Numbered from the stretch's first letter, positions 26,922-36,474 are shown. The stretch is 64,000 nucleotides of DNA from Rhizobacter koreensis (GCF_013366375.1 NZ_JABWMJ010000003.1:310001-374000); one strand, 5' to 3'. A program made the numbers and translations. The notes: generated by a model from the sequence alone, not told the origin.

Positions 26922-27275
26922 GGCCGCGAATCTAACCGGGCCTCACGCGTTGATGGGGTCCGCCGGTGCGACGCGCGTCGCGCCCGCTGCGTCGACCCGG
27001 TGGCCGGACGTTCGTGTGGGCGACGTCCGCCATGGCGCTGCGCCGGCGTCGCGTCGCGGGGCGAGGTGTCCGGCGGCGCTCTTGCCGCCGCCGGACCCGC
27101 CACCGGTTCGTCTCGGGCAGCCCCGCATCACGCGGCGCGGTGGCCACCCGTGCGGCGGCATGCAGGCTTCAGCCGGCGCCTGGTCCGGTGACGGCACCGC
27201 CCCCGCGCTCGTGGCCCGACGATGCGAACGGCTCACGCTGCCGGCGCCCGCGGGCGCCATGCAGCGTGCGAGTCG
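26922..27275. other. Intergenic region, no gene seen
   Basis: The 354 bp between the start of the membrane protein gene at 26921 and the stop of the BON lipoprotein at 27276 contain only arginine-rich frames with no domain sequence. It should include the promoter of the 26921 gene. Confidence 0.4.
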
Positions 27276-27578
27276 TCAGGGTGCGATGACCAGCTGGTTG
27301 TCGACGCTCTTGACGCCTTTGATCTCGCGGGCCATCGCTTCGGCCTTGCGGCGGATGGCGAGACTCTTGACCTCGCCGCGCAGCGACACGGCGCCTTCGC
27401 GCGTATCGATGTTGACCTTGAGCGCGCTGATGTCGGGGTCGGCCGCGTACTTGGCCTTGAGCTGCGTGCCGATGCTCACGTCGTCGACGACTTCGCCCAC
27501 GGTGCGCGAGTTCGGGTCGCTGGCGCAGCCGGCCGTCAGCGCCGCGACGAGTGCAAGTGCGAAGAGATTGCTTTTCAT
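27276..27578 (-). CDS. BON-domain lipoprotein
   Basis: The 100-residue protein opens with a lipoprotein signal MKSNLFALALVAALTAGC and has a single BON domain: DDVSIGTQLKAKY, ISALKVNIDTREGAVSLRGEV and KGVKSVDNQLVIAP. BON domains bind phospholipid and are common in OsmY-like envelope-stress proteins; this one would be anchored to the outer membrane facing the periplasm. A GGGAGG ribosome site lies 7 nt before the ATG. The frame stays open for 26 more codons upstream without sense. Confidence 0.88.
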   Translation of the reverse strand: MKSNLFALALVAALTAGCASDPNSRTVGEVVDDVSIGTQLKAKYAADPDISALKVNIDTREGAVSLRGEVKSLAIRRKAEAMAREIKGVKSVDNQLVIAP

Positions 27579-27757
27579 GAATGTGCCTCCCGTGGTTGCT
27601 TCGATGGGAGCGGCGACGCGTGATCCGCGGCCCGCCCTCGGCGCACCTGGCAGCAATCGGCGTACCTGTCTGCCAAGCGTGCCGGGCAGCCCGACGCCCG
27701 TCGGGTCGGCGCAGCGCCGTCCGCGGAGTTCGTCGCCGGCGCCGCGTCAGAGGGCGA

Positions 27758-28111
27758 TCAGCCCGCGTCGGCGACGCACTTCTTGACGAAGCTGTTCCTG
27801 GCTGCGCCGGCGAGCTTCTTGTCGGCAGCCTGCGCGTCGCACTTGTCCTGCGCGCTCTTGGCGGCGGGCTGCGCGTCGGCGTTGCATTTCTTGAGAAAGC
27901 TGGTCTTGGCGGCGCCCGCCAGCTTCTTGTCGGCCGCCTGCGCGTCGCACGACTTGGCCGAATCGGCCTCGCACTTCTTCAGGAAGCTGGTCCGGGCCGC
28001 GCCGGCCAGCTTCTTGTCGGCGGCCTGCGCCTCGCAGGTGGCATCGGCCGCGTGCGCGGAGAAGGCGACAAGGCCGGCGGCCAGGGCGCAAAGATGGAGG
28101 GCTTGCTTCAT
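27758..28111 (-). CDS. PsiF-repeat secreted protein, three repeats
   Basis: The 117-residue exported protein starts with a signal peptide (MKQALHLCALAAGLVAFSAHA). It then has three near-identical units of about 22 residues with the pattern C-x-A-Q-A-ADKKLAGAA-x-x-SF-x-KKC. PsiF repeats are named from E. coli psiF, a phosphate-starvation-inducible gene, and are small periplasmic proteins of unknown activity. Each unit has two cysteines that can pair. An AAGGAAG ribosome site precedes the ATG at 28111. The third unit is divergent in the loop, consistent with older duplication. Confidence 0.87.
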   Translation of the reverse strand: MKQALHLCALAAGLVAFSAHAADATCEAQAADKKLAGAARTSFLKKCEADSAKSCDAQAADKKLAGAAKTSFLKKCNADAQPAAKSAQDKCDAQAADKKLAGAARNSFVKKCVADAG

Positions 28112-28225
28112 GATCTTCCTTCGCGAGTGGGGACGGGGCCCCAACGTTTCGCCCTGCAGGGGGGTTGACGCTCGCGGGTAAGCCCCGACGGCAGTTCGCG
28201 ACCGCAACGCCCGCATCCGCAGCGC

Positions 28226-30226
28226 TCAGCCGGGCTCCAGCGCCGTCAGCAGCCGCTCGACCTCGGCCGGGTCGACCGGCTTGACGAGATGTCGATCGAA
28301 GCCCGCCTCGGCCGTTCGCGCGCGGTCGCGGTCCTGGCCCCAGCCGGTGAGCGCGACCAGCAGCACCGATCGATGCTGGGGCAGCGTGCGGATGCGGCGC
28401 GCCGCCTCGATGCCGTCCATCACCGGCATGCCGAGGTCGAGGATCACGACGTCCGGCCCGACCGCGTCGAGTCGGTCGAGCGCCTGCTGGCCGTCGCCGA
28501 CGGTCCAGACGTCGTGGCCGAACAGGCGCAGCATCTCGGCGAGCGATTCGGCCGCGTCGCCGTTGTCGTCGGCGACGAGGATGCGCTGGCGCTGGCCGCG
28601 CGCCTCGGCGCCGGCCCGGGTGTCGCCGGCGCCCGCGTGCGGCGCCTCGATCGCGGGCAGGCGCACGGTGAAGGTGCTGCCCTGGCCCTCGCCGGCGCTC
28701 GTCGCCTCGACGCTGCCGCCGTGCAGCGCGACCAGGCGCTTGACGAGCGCGAGGCCGATGCCGAGTCCGCCGCCGTAGCGGCCCTGGTGCTCGCGCACCT
28801 GCGAGAAGAGGTCGAACACGTGGCCGACGGCGGCGGGCGGTATGCCGATGCCCGAGTCGCTGACGCGCACCCGGGCATCGTTGCCGTCGCGGTCGAGCAC
28901 GACCCGGATGCTGCCGCCCGATTCGGTGTACTTGGCCGCGTTGCCGAGCAGGTTGACGAACACCTGCGACAGCCGATCGTGGTCGCCCAGCACCCACAGC
29001 GGCTCGTCCGGAGCGTCGACGACGAGGCGGTGCTCGCGCGACTCGACCGTGATGCGGGTCGATTCCATCGCGCTCGCCAGCGCCCGGCCGATCTCGATCG
29101 GCTGCTGCTTGAGCTCGAGCTTGCCGGAGCTGATGCGCCCGACGTCGAGCAGGTCGTCGACCAGCCGGACCAGATGCGACAGCTGGCGGTCCATCATGCC
29201 CAGCGTGTTGCGCAGGCGGTCGTCGGTGCGACTGTTGAGTCGCGCGATGTGCAGCCCGTTGCGCAGCGGCGCGAGCGGGTTGCGCAGCTCGTGCGCGAGC
29301 GTGGCGAGGAATTCGTCCTTGCGGCGGTCGGCGTCGCGCAGCGCTGCTTCGGCGCGCTTGCGCGCGCTGATGTCGTTGAACAGCACCGCCACCCGATGCT
29401 GCTCGGGCGCGCCGACACGGAATGCGAACACGTCGAACCAGCGGTCGTCGACGTGCTCGGCGTGATTCTGAAAACGCATCGGCTCGCCGGTCCGCGCGAC
29501 CCGACCGTACATCTCGAACCAGTGCGCCTCGTGCTTGGGCGCGAACTCGCGGATCGTGCGGCCCAGCGCGCCGGCGAGTCCGGTGTGGCGCTCGAACGCC
29601 GGGTTCAGCTCCAGAAAGCGGTAGTCGAACGGCTGCCCCGACTCGTCGAACAGCATCTCGATGATGCAGAAGCCCTCGTCGATGGCATCGAACAGCATGC
29701 GGTAGCGCTGTTCGCTCGCGACCAGCGCCTGCTGCTGTGCGGCGAGCAGCGCCTGCTCGGCCATGACCTTGTCGGTGGTCTCGAACGCCGCCGACAAGAA
29801 GCCGCGCACCTCGCCTTCTTCGTCGCGCAGCGGCGACCACGAAAACGTGAACCAGCTCATCGGTTTGCCGGGGCGACCGCGCAGCGCGACGGGGCGGTCG
29901 ACGAAGCCGTGCGGGCGACCGGCCATGGTCGCCTCGACGAGCGGGCGGAACTCGTCCCAGACCTCGGCGAAGACCTGCGAGAACGGCTGGCCGAGCGCCG
30001 ACGGGTGCTTGGCGCCCAGGATCACGGCGTGGCCATCGTTGTAGAGCGACGTGAGGTGGTCGCTCCAGACCAGGAACACCGGGTGGGCGGACTCGAGCAT
30101 CAGGTCGACCGCGCTGCGCAGGCTCTGCGGCCATTCTTCGATCGGCCCGAGTGGGGTCGTCGTCCAGTCGAAACCGGCGATGCGCCTGGCCATCTCGCCG
30201 CTCGCGTGCGGCCAAACCTTGTTCAT
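28226..30226 (-). CDS. Hybrid sensor histidine kinase with two PAS-like domains and a receiver
   Basis: The 666-residue cytoplasmic protein has, in order: a PAS-like N-terminal domain (DWTTTPLGPIEEWPQSLRSA to about 150), a second PAS domain (about 170-290, RYRMLFDAIDEGFCIIEMLF), a HisKA dimerisation domain with phospho-His 312 (FLATLAHELRNPLAPL), an HATPase_c domain (VFVNLLGNAAKYTESGG, SDSGIGIPP, GGGLGIGLALV) and a C-terminal receiver with acceptor Asp about 597 (VVILDLGMPVMDG). No membrane helix is visible, so the signal is probably soluble or metabolic. It is not paired with a response regulator here. The ATG at 30226 is the first good start; the longer open frame upstream is arginine-rich. 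Confidence 0.88.
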   Translation of the reverse strand: MNKVWPHASGEMARRIAGFDWTTTPLGPIEEWPQSLRSAVDLMLESAHPVFLVWSDHLTSLYNDGHAVILGAKHPSALGQPFSQVFAEVWDEFRPLVEATMAGRPHGFVDRPVALRGRPGKPMSWFTFSWSPLRDEEGEVRGFLSAAFETTDKVMAEQALLAAQQQALVASEQRYRMLFDAIDEGFCIIEMLFDESGQPFDYRFLELNPAFERHTGLAGALGRTIREFAPKHEAHWFEMYGRVARTGEPMRFQNHAEHVDDRWFDVFAFRVGAPEQHRVAVLFNDISARKRAEAALRDADRRKDEFLATLAHELRNPLAPLRNGLHIARLNSRTDDRLRNTLGMMDRQLSHLVRLVDDLLDVGRISSGKLELKQQPIEIGRALASAMESTRITVESREHRLVVDAPDEPLWVLGDHDRLSQVFVNLLGNAAKYTESGGSIRVVLDRDGNDARVRVSDSGIGIPPAAVGHVFDLFSQVREHQGRYGGGLGIGLALVKRLVALHGGSVEATSAGEGQGSTFTVRLPAIEAPHAGAGDTRAGAEARGQRQRILVADDNGDAAESLAEMLRLFGHDVWTVGDGQQALDRLDAVGPDVVILDLGMPVMDGIEAARRIRTLPQHRSVLLVALTGWGQDRDRARTAEAGFDRHLVKPVDPAEVERLLTALEPG

Positions 30227-30447
30227 GCCGCTCCGTCGGCAACGTCGATGCCCGAGGATAAGGGTCGCGCCGGAGCGGTCACCGGCGGTGCGCCGCGCCG
30301 AGCGTGCGATACGCCGCATGCAGGCGCCGTCGGAACGCCGCGTGAAGAAGCCTGGCGAGCACCTCCCGGCCGACAGCTCCCGAGGCGCGGCAGCCGTTCC
30401 GCGCGCGGGCGATCGCGCGTCGGCTCGCGGGGGGCCGGGCGGTTGGG

Positions 30448-31137
30448 TCAGCGCGCGCCCTCGCGCAAGCGCGGCATGAGTTCCCGCTCGCCCGCCGGCG
30501 TGATCTCGACCGCGCGCCCGGAGCCGCGGCGCAGCCAGCCCGCGGCAACGCAGTGCCCGTAGATCGCGTCGGCGAGCGAGCCCGCGAGGTGGTCGCGGCG
30601 CTCCGACCAGTCGAGGCAGCGGTACGCGAAGCGGCGCCGGCCGCTCCGCGCCGGCGGATGCATGCCGAGGTTCCCGAGCCAGCGCGTGCCCGTGTCGGTG
30701 AGGACGTAGCCGTCGGCGCTCTCGGCGAGACAGTCGTCGCGCTGCAAGGCGTCGAACACCAGCACGCCCAGGCGGCCGGCGAGATGCCCGTAGCAGCAGC
30801 GCGCCTCGCGCAGGCGCCGGCGCTCGGGGTGTGCCCACGCGCGGTCGTGCGTGTCGCGTTCCGCGACCAGCGCCATTGCCTCGAGGGCGTGGGCGACGTC
30901 GGCGTCGGCCAGCCGGTAGTAGCGGTGCCGGCCGCGCGGTTCGCAGGCGACGAGGCGCGCGTCGAGCAGCCTCGCCAGGTGCGTGCTTGCGGTCGCCGGC
31001 GTCACCGACGCGACCCGCGCCAGCTCGCCGGCGCTCGCGTACTCGCCCGACAGCAGATACGCCAGCATGCGCGAGCGCGCCGGGTCGGCCATGGCGGCGG
31101 CGACCCGGGCGACGCGCGGCTCGTGCGGCGTGCTCAT
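30448..31137 (-). CDS. ArsR-type helix-turn-helix transcriptional regulator
   Basis: The 229-residue protein has an N-terminal ArsR-like winged helix (AAAMADPARSRMLAYLLSG, ELARVASVTPATASTHLARL, LVACEPRGRHRYYRLAD). A C-terminal region of about 130 residues contains several Cys and His residues, including ARCCYGHLAGRLG and DGYVLTDTGTRW. The C-terminal part resembles that of larger ArsR-family regulators with a second winged-helix-like region. It may sense a metal or small molecule. It is the last gene of the same-strand run that includes quiC and NIPSNAP, 51 nt past the NIPSNAP stop, so it could be a local regulator of that operon, but an independent role is equally likely. Confidence 0.85.
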   Translation of the reverse strand: MSTPHEPRVARVAAAMADPARSRMLAYLLSGEYASAGELARVASVTPATASTHLARLLDARLVACEPRGRHRYYRLADADVAHALEAMALVAERDTHDRAWAHPERRRLREARCCYGHLAGRLGVLVFDALQRDDCLAESADGYVLTDTGTRWLGNLGMHPPARSGRRRFAYRCLDWSERRDHLAGSLADAIYGHCVAAGWLRRGSGRAVEITPAGERELMPRLREGAR

Positions 31138-31188
31138 CGGGGTCGTCTCAGAAGAGCGACGCGCGCGAGTCGCTGGGGGCCTGCTCGA

Positions 31189-31527
31189 TCATGGCGTCAC
31201 CTCGGCGGGCCGGTCGCGCGTTGCCGGCACGTCCTCGAGCCAGTCGCGTTCCTCGCGCAGGATGAAGCGCTCGCGTTGCGCGAACTCGAAATTGGCGCGC
31301 CCTTCGGGGTCGGCCTTCAGCCGCGCGCGATAGCGCTCGTACGCGGCCATGTCGGCGAAGCCGATCAGCCCCCAAGCGACGTCGTTGTGGCCCTCGTGCG
31401 GCAGGAAGTAGCCGATCAGGGTGCCGCCGCAACGCGGAATGATGCGGCCCCAGGCGTTCGCATAGCGCGCGAAGGCGTTGCGCTGGAACGGGTCGATCCG
31501 GTAGCGGATGAAGCAGGTGATGGTCAT
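31189..31527 (-). CDS. NIPSNAP family protein
   Basis: The 112-residue single-domain protein fits the NIPSNAP family: [74 protein letters not shown] proteins are ferredoxin-like dimers that appear widely in catabolic operons; biochemical role is mostly unknown. It follows the 3-dehydroshikimate dehydratase gene on the same strand with 163 nt between, so it may belong to the hydroaromatic operon. The ATG at 31527 is the natural start. Confidence 0.86.
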   Translation of the reverse strand: MTITCFIRYRIDPFQRNAFARYANAWGRIIPRCGGTLIGYFLPHEGHNDVAWGLIGFADMAAYERYRARLKADPEGRANFEFAQRERFILREERDWLEDVPATRDRPAEVTP

Positions 31528-31690
31528 CGCGTGCGCTCGTGTGGTGGCAGGACGCCGACTGTGTGGCGGTGGCGACGGGCGATGTTTCGATGCGCGGCGA
31601 AGCGAGGGCTGGCGGCGCGTGCTCGCGCGCGTCGATCGCAGCGCGGCGTGCCGTGCGATCGCCGCCGGAGGAGACGGCTGCGGGCGGCGT

Positions 31691-33613
31691 TCAGCCGCCG
31701 CGCTCCGCGGCCTGCGCCTCGGATGCCAGTCGCGCCGGCGCGTTGAGCGCGCCGTACGCGTCGTAGCCACCGACGCGTTGCACGATCTCGAAGAAGAAGC
31801 GGCCCGCGAACGAGGCGGTGTAGATGTGCAGGTAGTCGCCGTCGGCGGAGCGGTCGAACAGGATGCCGAGCTCGCGCAGCGTCGCGAGCCGCTCGGCGCC
31901 GAGGTCGATGCGCGCGGCGAGGTCGTCGTAGTAGTTGGCCGAGATCGGCACGAACGGCACGCCGGCGGCGCGCATCTGCCGCACCGTGGCGACGATGTCG
32001 TCGCACGCGAACGCGATGTGCTGCACGGCGACGCCGCCGCTCGCGCTCGCGCTGAGCGCGGTCCGCGTCGCCCGGCTGCTCGAGGTGTTGAAGACGATGC
32101 GCAAGCTGCGCCCGCGATCGGCGACGCCGAGGCTGCGCACCAGGCCGAACGGGTCGGCGAGCTCGAGGCTGTCGCCCGGCTCGAGTCCGAGCACGGCGCG
32201 GCTGAACAGCACCCAGGTGTCGAGCTGGTCGGGCGAGAGGCCGAGCGCGACATGGTCCACGTGGCAGAGGCCGCTGCCGTCGTCCGGCGTCGTGTTGTCC
32301 GCGGCCACGAAGTCGGCGCCGATCGGGTCGACGCCGGGTCCTACCCCGGCGACGAAGTGCACCAGGTTGCCGCCCGGCGAGACGATCGCCGGCATCGCGA
32401 GCTCGCGCGCGCCGCGCGGCCCGTCGAAGCGCGCCGACTGCAACGCGACCGCGCGGTTCACCGCGCGTTCCGCGTCGGCGGCGGCGATGCCGATGGCGCA
32501 CACCGAAGGCCCGTGCTCGACGAAGCGGCGGCGCGCGAACGAGTCGGGCTCGGCGTTGATGACGAGGTTGATCGCGCCCTGCCGGTACAGCGTCACCGCC
32601 TTGGAGCGATGCCGCCCGGCGCGCACGAAGCCCATCGCGTGGAGCAGGGCGGCGAGCGCCTCGGCCGCGGTATCGTCGACCGCGAATTCGAGGAACGCGT
32701 AGCCGCCGAGACGCGGCACCGCCGGCGGGTCGAACAGGGCGACGCGCTCGCTCGCCGCGCGTGCCGTGCCGTCGTCGCTTTCGGCGGCCTCGCGCGCGAG
32801 GCGCTGCCGCACCTGACTCTCGAGCAGCAGCAGCGAGCGCATCGCGTCGGTCGCGGTGCGCCGGTTCGGCGTCTCGCGGAACACGTCGTTGAAGATCTCG
32901 AGCGAGAGCGGGCCCGCGTAGCCGGCGCGCAGCACGCGCGCGAGAAAGGTCTCGAGGTCGAACTGGCCCTGCCCCGGAAAGCAGCGGTGGTGGCGCGCCC
33001 ACTGCAGCACGTCCATCGCGAGGATGGGTGCGTCGGCCATCTGCAGGAAGAAGATCTTCTCGCCGGGGATGGTCGCGATGGCCGACGGGTCGTCGCCGAG
33101 CGAGAGCGTGTGAAAGCTGTCGAGGATGAGGCCGAGGTGCGGGTGGTCGGCACGCTCGACGATCGCCCACGCCTCGCGATAGCGCTTGACGTGGCGCCCC
33201 CAGGCGAGCGCCTCGTAGCCGATGCGCAGGTTGCGGCGCGCCGCGCGCTCGGCGAGCTCGTGCAGCTGCGCCGCGCTGCGCTCGGCGTCGCCGAGGCTGC
33301 GCGGCGACGTGTTCGAGCACACCAGCAGGGTCGGCGCCCCGAGCGCCTGCATGAGGTCGAACTTGCGCTCGGCGCGCTTGAGGTTGCGCGCGTGGTCGGC
33401 GTCGGGCATGCCCTCGAAGTCGCGCAGCGGCTGGTAGAGGTCAATGGTCAGACCAAGGTCGCCGGCCATCGCCGCGAGTTCGGCGGCACTGCCGTCGAAG
33501 CTGACGAAGTCGGGCTCGAACAGCTCGATGCCGTCGAAGCGGGCGGCGGCGATCGCCTGCAGCTTCTGGCGCAGCGTCCCGCTCAGCGAGACGGTGGCGG
33601 TCGATCGGCGCAT
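31691..33613 (-). CDS. 3-dehydroshikimate dehydratase (sugar isomerase/VOC bifunctional type)
   Basis: The 640-residue protein combines an N-terminal TIM-barrel isomerase-like domain (about 1-285) with a C-terminal 4-hydroxyphenylpyruvate dioxygenase-like VOC domain (about 300-620). Landmarks of QuiC-type 3-dehydroshikimate dehydratases are [40 protein letters not shown] and [15 protein letters not shown]. It dehydrates 3-dehydroshikimate to protocatechuate in quinate/shikimate catabolism. It starts 9 nt after the dehydrogenase gene, so the pair is co-transcribed. The downstream protocatechuate ring-cleavage genes are not in this window. Confidence 0.87.
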   Translation of the reverse strand: MRRSTATVSLSGTLRQKLQAIAAARFDGIELFEPDFVSFDGSAAELAAMAGDLGLTIDLYQPLRDFEGMPDADHARNLKRAERKFDLMQALGAPTLLVCSNTSPRSLGDAERSAAQLHELAERAARRNLRIGYEALAWGRHVKRYREAWAIVERADHPHLGLILDSFHTLSLGDDPSAIATIPGEKIFFLQMADAPILAMDVLQWARHHRCFPGQGQFDLETFLARVLRAGYAGPLSLEIFNDVFRETPNRRTATDAMRSLLLLESQVRQRLAREAAESDDGTARAASERVALFDPPAVPRLGGYAFLEFAVDDTAAEALAALLHAMGFVRAGRHRSKAVTLYRQGAINLVINAEPDSFARRRFVEHGPSVCAIGIAAADAERAVNRAVALQSARFDGPRGARELAMPAIVSPGGNLVHFVAGVGPGVDPIGADFVAADNTTPDDGSGLCHVDHVALGLSPDQLDTWVLFSRAVLGLEPGDSLELADPFGLVRSLGVADRGRSLRIVFNTSSSRATRTALSASASGGVAVQHIAFACDDIVATVRQMRAAGVPFVPISANYYDDLAARIDLGAERLATLRELGILFDRSADGDYLHIYTASFAGRFFFEIVQRVGGYDAYGALNAPARLASEAQAAERGG

Positions 33614-33622
33614 GGTGCGGGG

Positions 33623-34456
33623 TCAGTAGCTGAGGCGCGCGAGCGAGCGCAGCACCTCGGGCGTGGTCGAGGGAAGGCCGAAGAACTCGAGGTAGGCCGG
33701 GATCTGCTCGAACAGCATGTCGGTTCCGATCTGGAACCGGCAGCCGCGCGCTGCCGCCGCTTGCAGGAACGCGGTCATCTCGCTCTTCATCACGACCTCG
33801 CCGACGAAGCTGGTCGGCGCGATGCGGGCGACGTCCATCGGCATCGGATCGCCCTCGTTCATGCCGAGCGGGGTCGCGTTGACGACGATGTCGAAACCCG
33901 CCGGATCGCTGGAGCCGGTGCGTACTTCGAGCGTGGGGTGATGCGTGCGCAGCCGCCCCGCGAGCCCCTCCGCGACCTCGGCACGTGCGTCGAAAAGGCC
34001 GATCGCTGCCACGCCGGCACCCGCGAGCGACGCCGCGATCGCCGAGCCGACGCCGCCGGCGCCGACCACCAGCGCGCTCGCGCCGGCGACCTGGCAGCCC
34101 TTGCGCGCGAGCCCGCGCACGAAGCCTTCGCCGTCGAACAGGTCGCCGACGAGACGGCCCTCGGCGTCGCGCCGCACCGCGTTGCACGCGCCCGCGATCT
34201 GCACCGCCGGCGATGCGACGTCGAGCAGCGCGGCGGTGCCGACCTTGTGCGGCATGGTGACGAGCGCACCGCGAATGTTCTCGAGCGTGAAGACGGCGCG
34301 CAGGAACGCGGGGTAGTGCGCCTCGCGACAGCCCATCGGCACGACCACGGCGTCGATGCCCGCGTGCTCGAACCACGGGTTGTAGATCATCGGCGCCTTG
34401 AAGGCGTGAGTCGGCCAACCGATGTGGGCGACCAGGGCTGTCGTTCCGCGAATCAT
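33623..34456 (-). CDS. Shikimate/quinate dehydrogenase (AroE-family)
   Basis: The 277-residue protein has the two-domain shikimate dehydrogenase layout: a substrate domain with GALVTMPHKVG (catalytic Lys about 72) and IAGACNAVRRDAEG, and a nucleotide domain with the glycine-rich ALVVGAGGVGSAIAASL (about 128-144). ATPLGMNEGDPMP is also typical. Context with 3-dehydroshikimate dehydratase and a TRAP binding protein indicates a catabolic role, oxidising shikimate or quinate, rather than aromatic biosynthesis. It is the first gene of the minus-strand operon, with 412 bp of regulatory DNA before the divergent TRAP gene. Confidence 0.86.
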   Translation of the reverse strand: MIRGTTALVAHIGWPTHAFKAPMIYNPWFEHAGIDAVVVPMGCREAHYPAFLRAVFTLENIRGALVTMPHKVGTAALLDVASPAVQIAGACNAVRRDAEGRLVGDLFDGEGFVRGLARKGCQVAGASALVVGAGGVGSAIAASLAGAGVAAIGLFDARAEVAEGLAGRLRTHHPTLEVRTGSSDPAGFDIVVNATPLGMNEGDPMPMDVARIAPTSFVGEVVMKSEMTAFLQAAAARGCRFQIGTDMLFEQIPAYLEFFGLPSTTPEVLRSLARLSY

Positions 34457-34868
34457 CGAAACCTTTCCGGTCGCTGGCGCAGCATCCGAGTGTGCACGGC
34501 TGCGCGGCGGCGCGTTTTACCCGCAGCCACGATGAAGTTCAACCCGGGTTGATGCGCAAGTGAACACCCCAGGCTTCACAAAATCTCCAGCCGTTTTTTT
34601 TGGGCGCTTGGCCCACAGAATCGCGACCGACCGGACGGGACGATCGTCGTCGCCGCGTGCCGCCGCGAGCGCCTCCGCGCCCGCGGCGATGCACGCGACG
34701 GAACCCGCCTCGAGCGTCGTGGGATCAGGGCGAACCCTTGGCGCGCGATGTATCGGGCTGACGCTGTCAGCGCAATCGACGTCGTCACGTTGTCTCCCTT
34801 GCGCTTGGGTGCCGCGCACACACCGGGCCAGATCGATCCTTCACCTTGCTTCGTACACAGGAGAAACC
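34457..34868. other. Divergent regulatory region of the hydroaromatic locus
   Basis: 412 bp separate the dehydrogenase start and the TRAP binding-protein start. It contains a perfect 14-bp palindrome (34539-34552) that may be an operator and a run of eight T (34594-34601). The TRAP gene has an AGGAG ribosome site near its ATG. I see no gene here. Confidence 0.6.
34539..34552. promoter_or_regulatory. Perfect 14-bp palindrome, candidate operator
   Basis: TCAACCCGGGTTGA reads the same on both strands. It lies about 87 nt from the start of the dehydrogenase gene and 320 nt from the TRAP gene, in the shared regulatory region. A symmetric site fits a dimeric regulator, perhaps of the IclR, LysR or GntR class; which one is unknown. 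Confidence 0.5.
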
Positions 34869-35879
34869 ATGAAACTGAAGCTGATCCGCCTGACGGCGAT
34901 GCTGTCGCTGCTGGCCGCCGGTAGTGTGGCAATGGCCCAGAACATCCAGGAACGGACGATTCGTTTCGGCCACCTGAACAACCCCGACCACCCGACCAGC
35001 ATGGGGGTCAAGAAGTTCGCCGAGATCGTTGCGGCCAAGAGCGGCGGCAAGCTGACGGTGAAGGAGTTCCCGTCGAGCCAGCTGGGCAACGAACTGCAGC
35101 AGCAGTCGGCGCTGCAGGGCGGCGTGCAGGAGATGTTCGTCGCCTCGACGACGTCGCTCACCGGCATCGTCAAGGAGTTCGGCCTGTTCGACTTCCCCTT
35201 CCTGTTCAGCAACGCCAGGCAGGCCGACGCGATGGTCGACGGCCCGCTCGGCAAGATGATCACGGCGAAGCTGCCCGAGAAAGGCATCGTGGTTCTCGGC
35301 GCGTTCGACCTGGGCTTCCGCAACGTCACCAACAGCAAGCGCCCGATCACCAAGGGCGAGGACCTCGAAGGTCTCAAGCTGCGCGTGATCCCGAACCCGG
35401 TGTTCCTCGACACGTTCAAGACGTTCAAGGCCAACCCGATTCCGATGCCGTTCGCCGAGCTCTACAACGCGCTCGAGAGCAAGGCCGTCGACGGCCAGGA
35501 GAACCCGTACACGGTGATCCTGTCGAGCAAGTTCTACGAGGTGAACAAGTTCGTCAGCGGGACCAACCACGTGTACGCGCTGAACCCGGTGCAGGTCAGC
35601 AAGCGCTTCTGGGACCGCCTCTCGCCGGCCGAGCAGAAGATCCTGCAGGACGCCGCGATCGAAGCGCAGAACTACCAGCGCACCGTGAGCCGCGAGCTCG
35701 CCGGCAAGGCGCTCACCGAGCTGCGCGCCAAGGGCATGGTGTTCAACGAGCTCGCGCCGGCCGAAGTGGCGCGCATGCGCAAGGAAGTCCAGCCGATCTA
35801 CGAGAAGTTCGGCTCCTCGTACGACCCGGCGGTCATGACCCTGTTCAAGACCGAGCTCGAGCGCGTCTCGAAGCTCTGA
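34869..35879 (+). CDS. TRAP transporter solute-binding protein (DctP family)
   Basis: The 336-residue periplasmic binding protein has a signal peptide (residues 1-23, ending AAGSVAMAQ) and the DctP fold: IRFGHLNNPDHPTSMGVKKF, TVKEFPSSQLGN, VFVASTTSLTGIV replaced here by MFVASTTSLTGIV, and GLKLRVIPNPVFLDTFK with the conserved carboxylate-binding Arg. It captures an organic acid for a TRAP permease. The membrane DctQ and DctM subunits are not adjacent, so it depends on genes elsewhere. Location opposite the shikimate/quinate genes suggests a hydroaromatic acid ligand. An AGGAG site 6 nt before the ATG fixes the start. Confidence 0.9.
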   Translation: MKLKLIRLTAMLSLLAAGSVAMAQNIQERTIRFGHLNNPDHPTSMGVKKFAEIVAAKSGGKLTVKEFPSSQLGNELQQQSALQGGVQEMFVASTTSLTGIVKEFGLFDFPFLFSNARQADAMVDGPLGKMITAKLPEKGIVVLGAFDLGFRNVTNSKRPITKGEDLEGLKLRVIPNPVFLDTFKTFKANPIPMPFAELYNALESKAVDGQENPYTVILSSKFYEVNKFVSGTNHVYALNPVQVSKRFWDRLSPAEQKILQDAAIEAQNYQRTVSRELAGKALTELRAKGMVFNELAPAEVARMRKEVQPIYEKFGSSYDPAVMTLFKTELERVSKL

Positions 35880-35908
35880 ACGCCGCCCCGGCCGGGAGCG
35901 GCCGGCTG

Positions 35909-35948
35909 AGGGCACGCGAGGCATCGCCCGGCGTGCCCTTTTTCTTTG
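35909..35948 (+). terminator. Rho-independent terminator after the TRAP binding-protein gene
   Basis: AGGGCACGC (35909-35917) pairs with GCGTGCCCT (35931-35939), with 13 nt in between, followed by a T-rich run to 35948. It lies 30 nt past the stop codon, so it should end the TRAP transcript. Confidence 0.85.
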
Positions 35949-35990
35949 CCGGCATGGCTGCCGTGCGGGGTGCTGCGTCGGACCGCGCGA

Positions 35991-36380
35991 TCAGGCGTCG
36001 ACGCTCTGGAACTGCAGCTCGACACCGTTGCCGGCCGGGTCGCGCATGATGAGCTGGACCAGCGCGGTGCCAGGTACGGTGGTGCGCCGGAACGCGATGC
36101 CTCGGCTTTGCAGCAGCGCCTCGGCGTCGGCGAGGCCGCTGCAGGTGAACGAGACGTGGTCGATGATCGGCCCGCGCGCGCCGGTCGCGGCGGCGACGCC
36201 GTCGTCGTCGACCAGATGCACCGCCGGCACGTCGCCCAGGTAGAGCCAGTAGCCCGTCGACTGGAACGGCGGGCGCCAGCCGGCTCGCAGCCCCACCACG
36301 CTCTCGTAGAAGTCCTTCAACTCGGCGACGAGCGCCCGCGGCGCGCGGATGTTGACGTGGTTGAGGGCGTGAACGGGCAT
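35991..36380 (-). CDS. VOC-family (glyoxalase/bleomycin resistance-like) protein
   Basis: The 129-residue vicinal oxygen chelate protein has MPVHALNHVNIRAPRAL, DFYESVVGLRAGWRPPF, VPAVHLVDDDGVA and HVSFTCSGLADAEAL, and finishes with IMRDPAGNGVELQFQ, the usual metal-binding end of the fold. Such small proteins include glyoxalases, dioxygenases and antibiotic-binding proteins; this one has no feature that fixes the substrate. It lies 111 nt past the TRAP gene stop on the opposite strand. Confidence 0.85.
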   Translation of the reverse strand: MPVHALNHVNIRAPRALVAELKDFYESVVGLRAGWRPPFQSTGYWLYLGDVPAVHLVDDDGVAAATGARGPIIDHVSFTCSGLADAEALLQSRGIAFRRTTVPGTALVQLIMRDPAGNGVELQFQSVDA

Positions 36381-36474
36381 GCGGCGGCTCGGGAAAAAGG
36401 AATGGCCGCGGACGTCGAACGCCAGCGGCCATGCGGACGGAGGGAGCCTGGAGCTCCCGGCGCTCGGCGAGAGC

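Noticed and set aside
31508-34552. A plus-strand open frame of about 1010 residues opposite quiC and the dehydrogenase.
   Set aside because: Arg/His/Val-rich antisense translation with no recognisable motifs; the minus strand has clear enzyme families.
34594-34601. The run of eight T upstream of the TRAP gene as a terminator.
   Set aside because: No GC-rich hairpin precedes it on either strand, and it sits between divergent starts.
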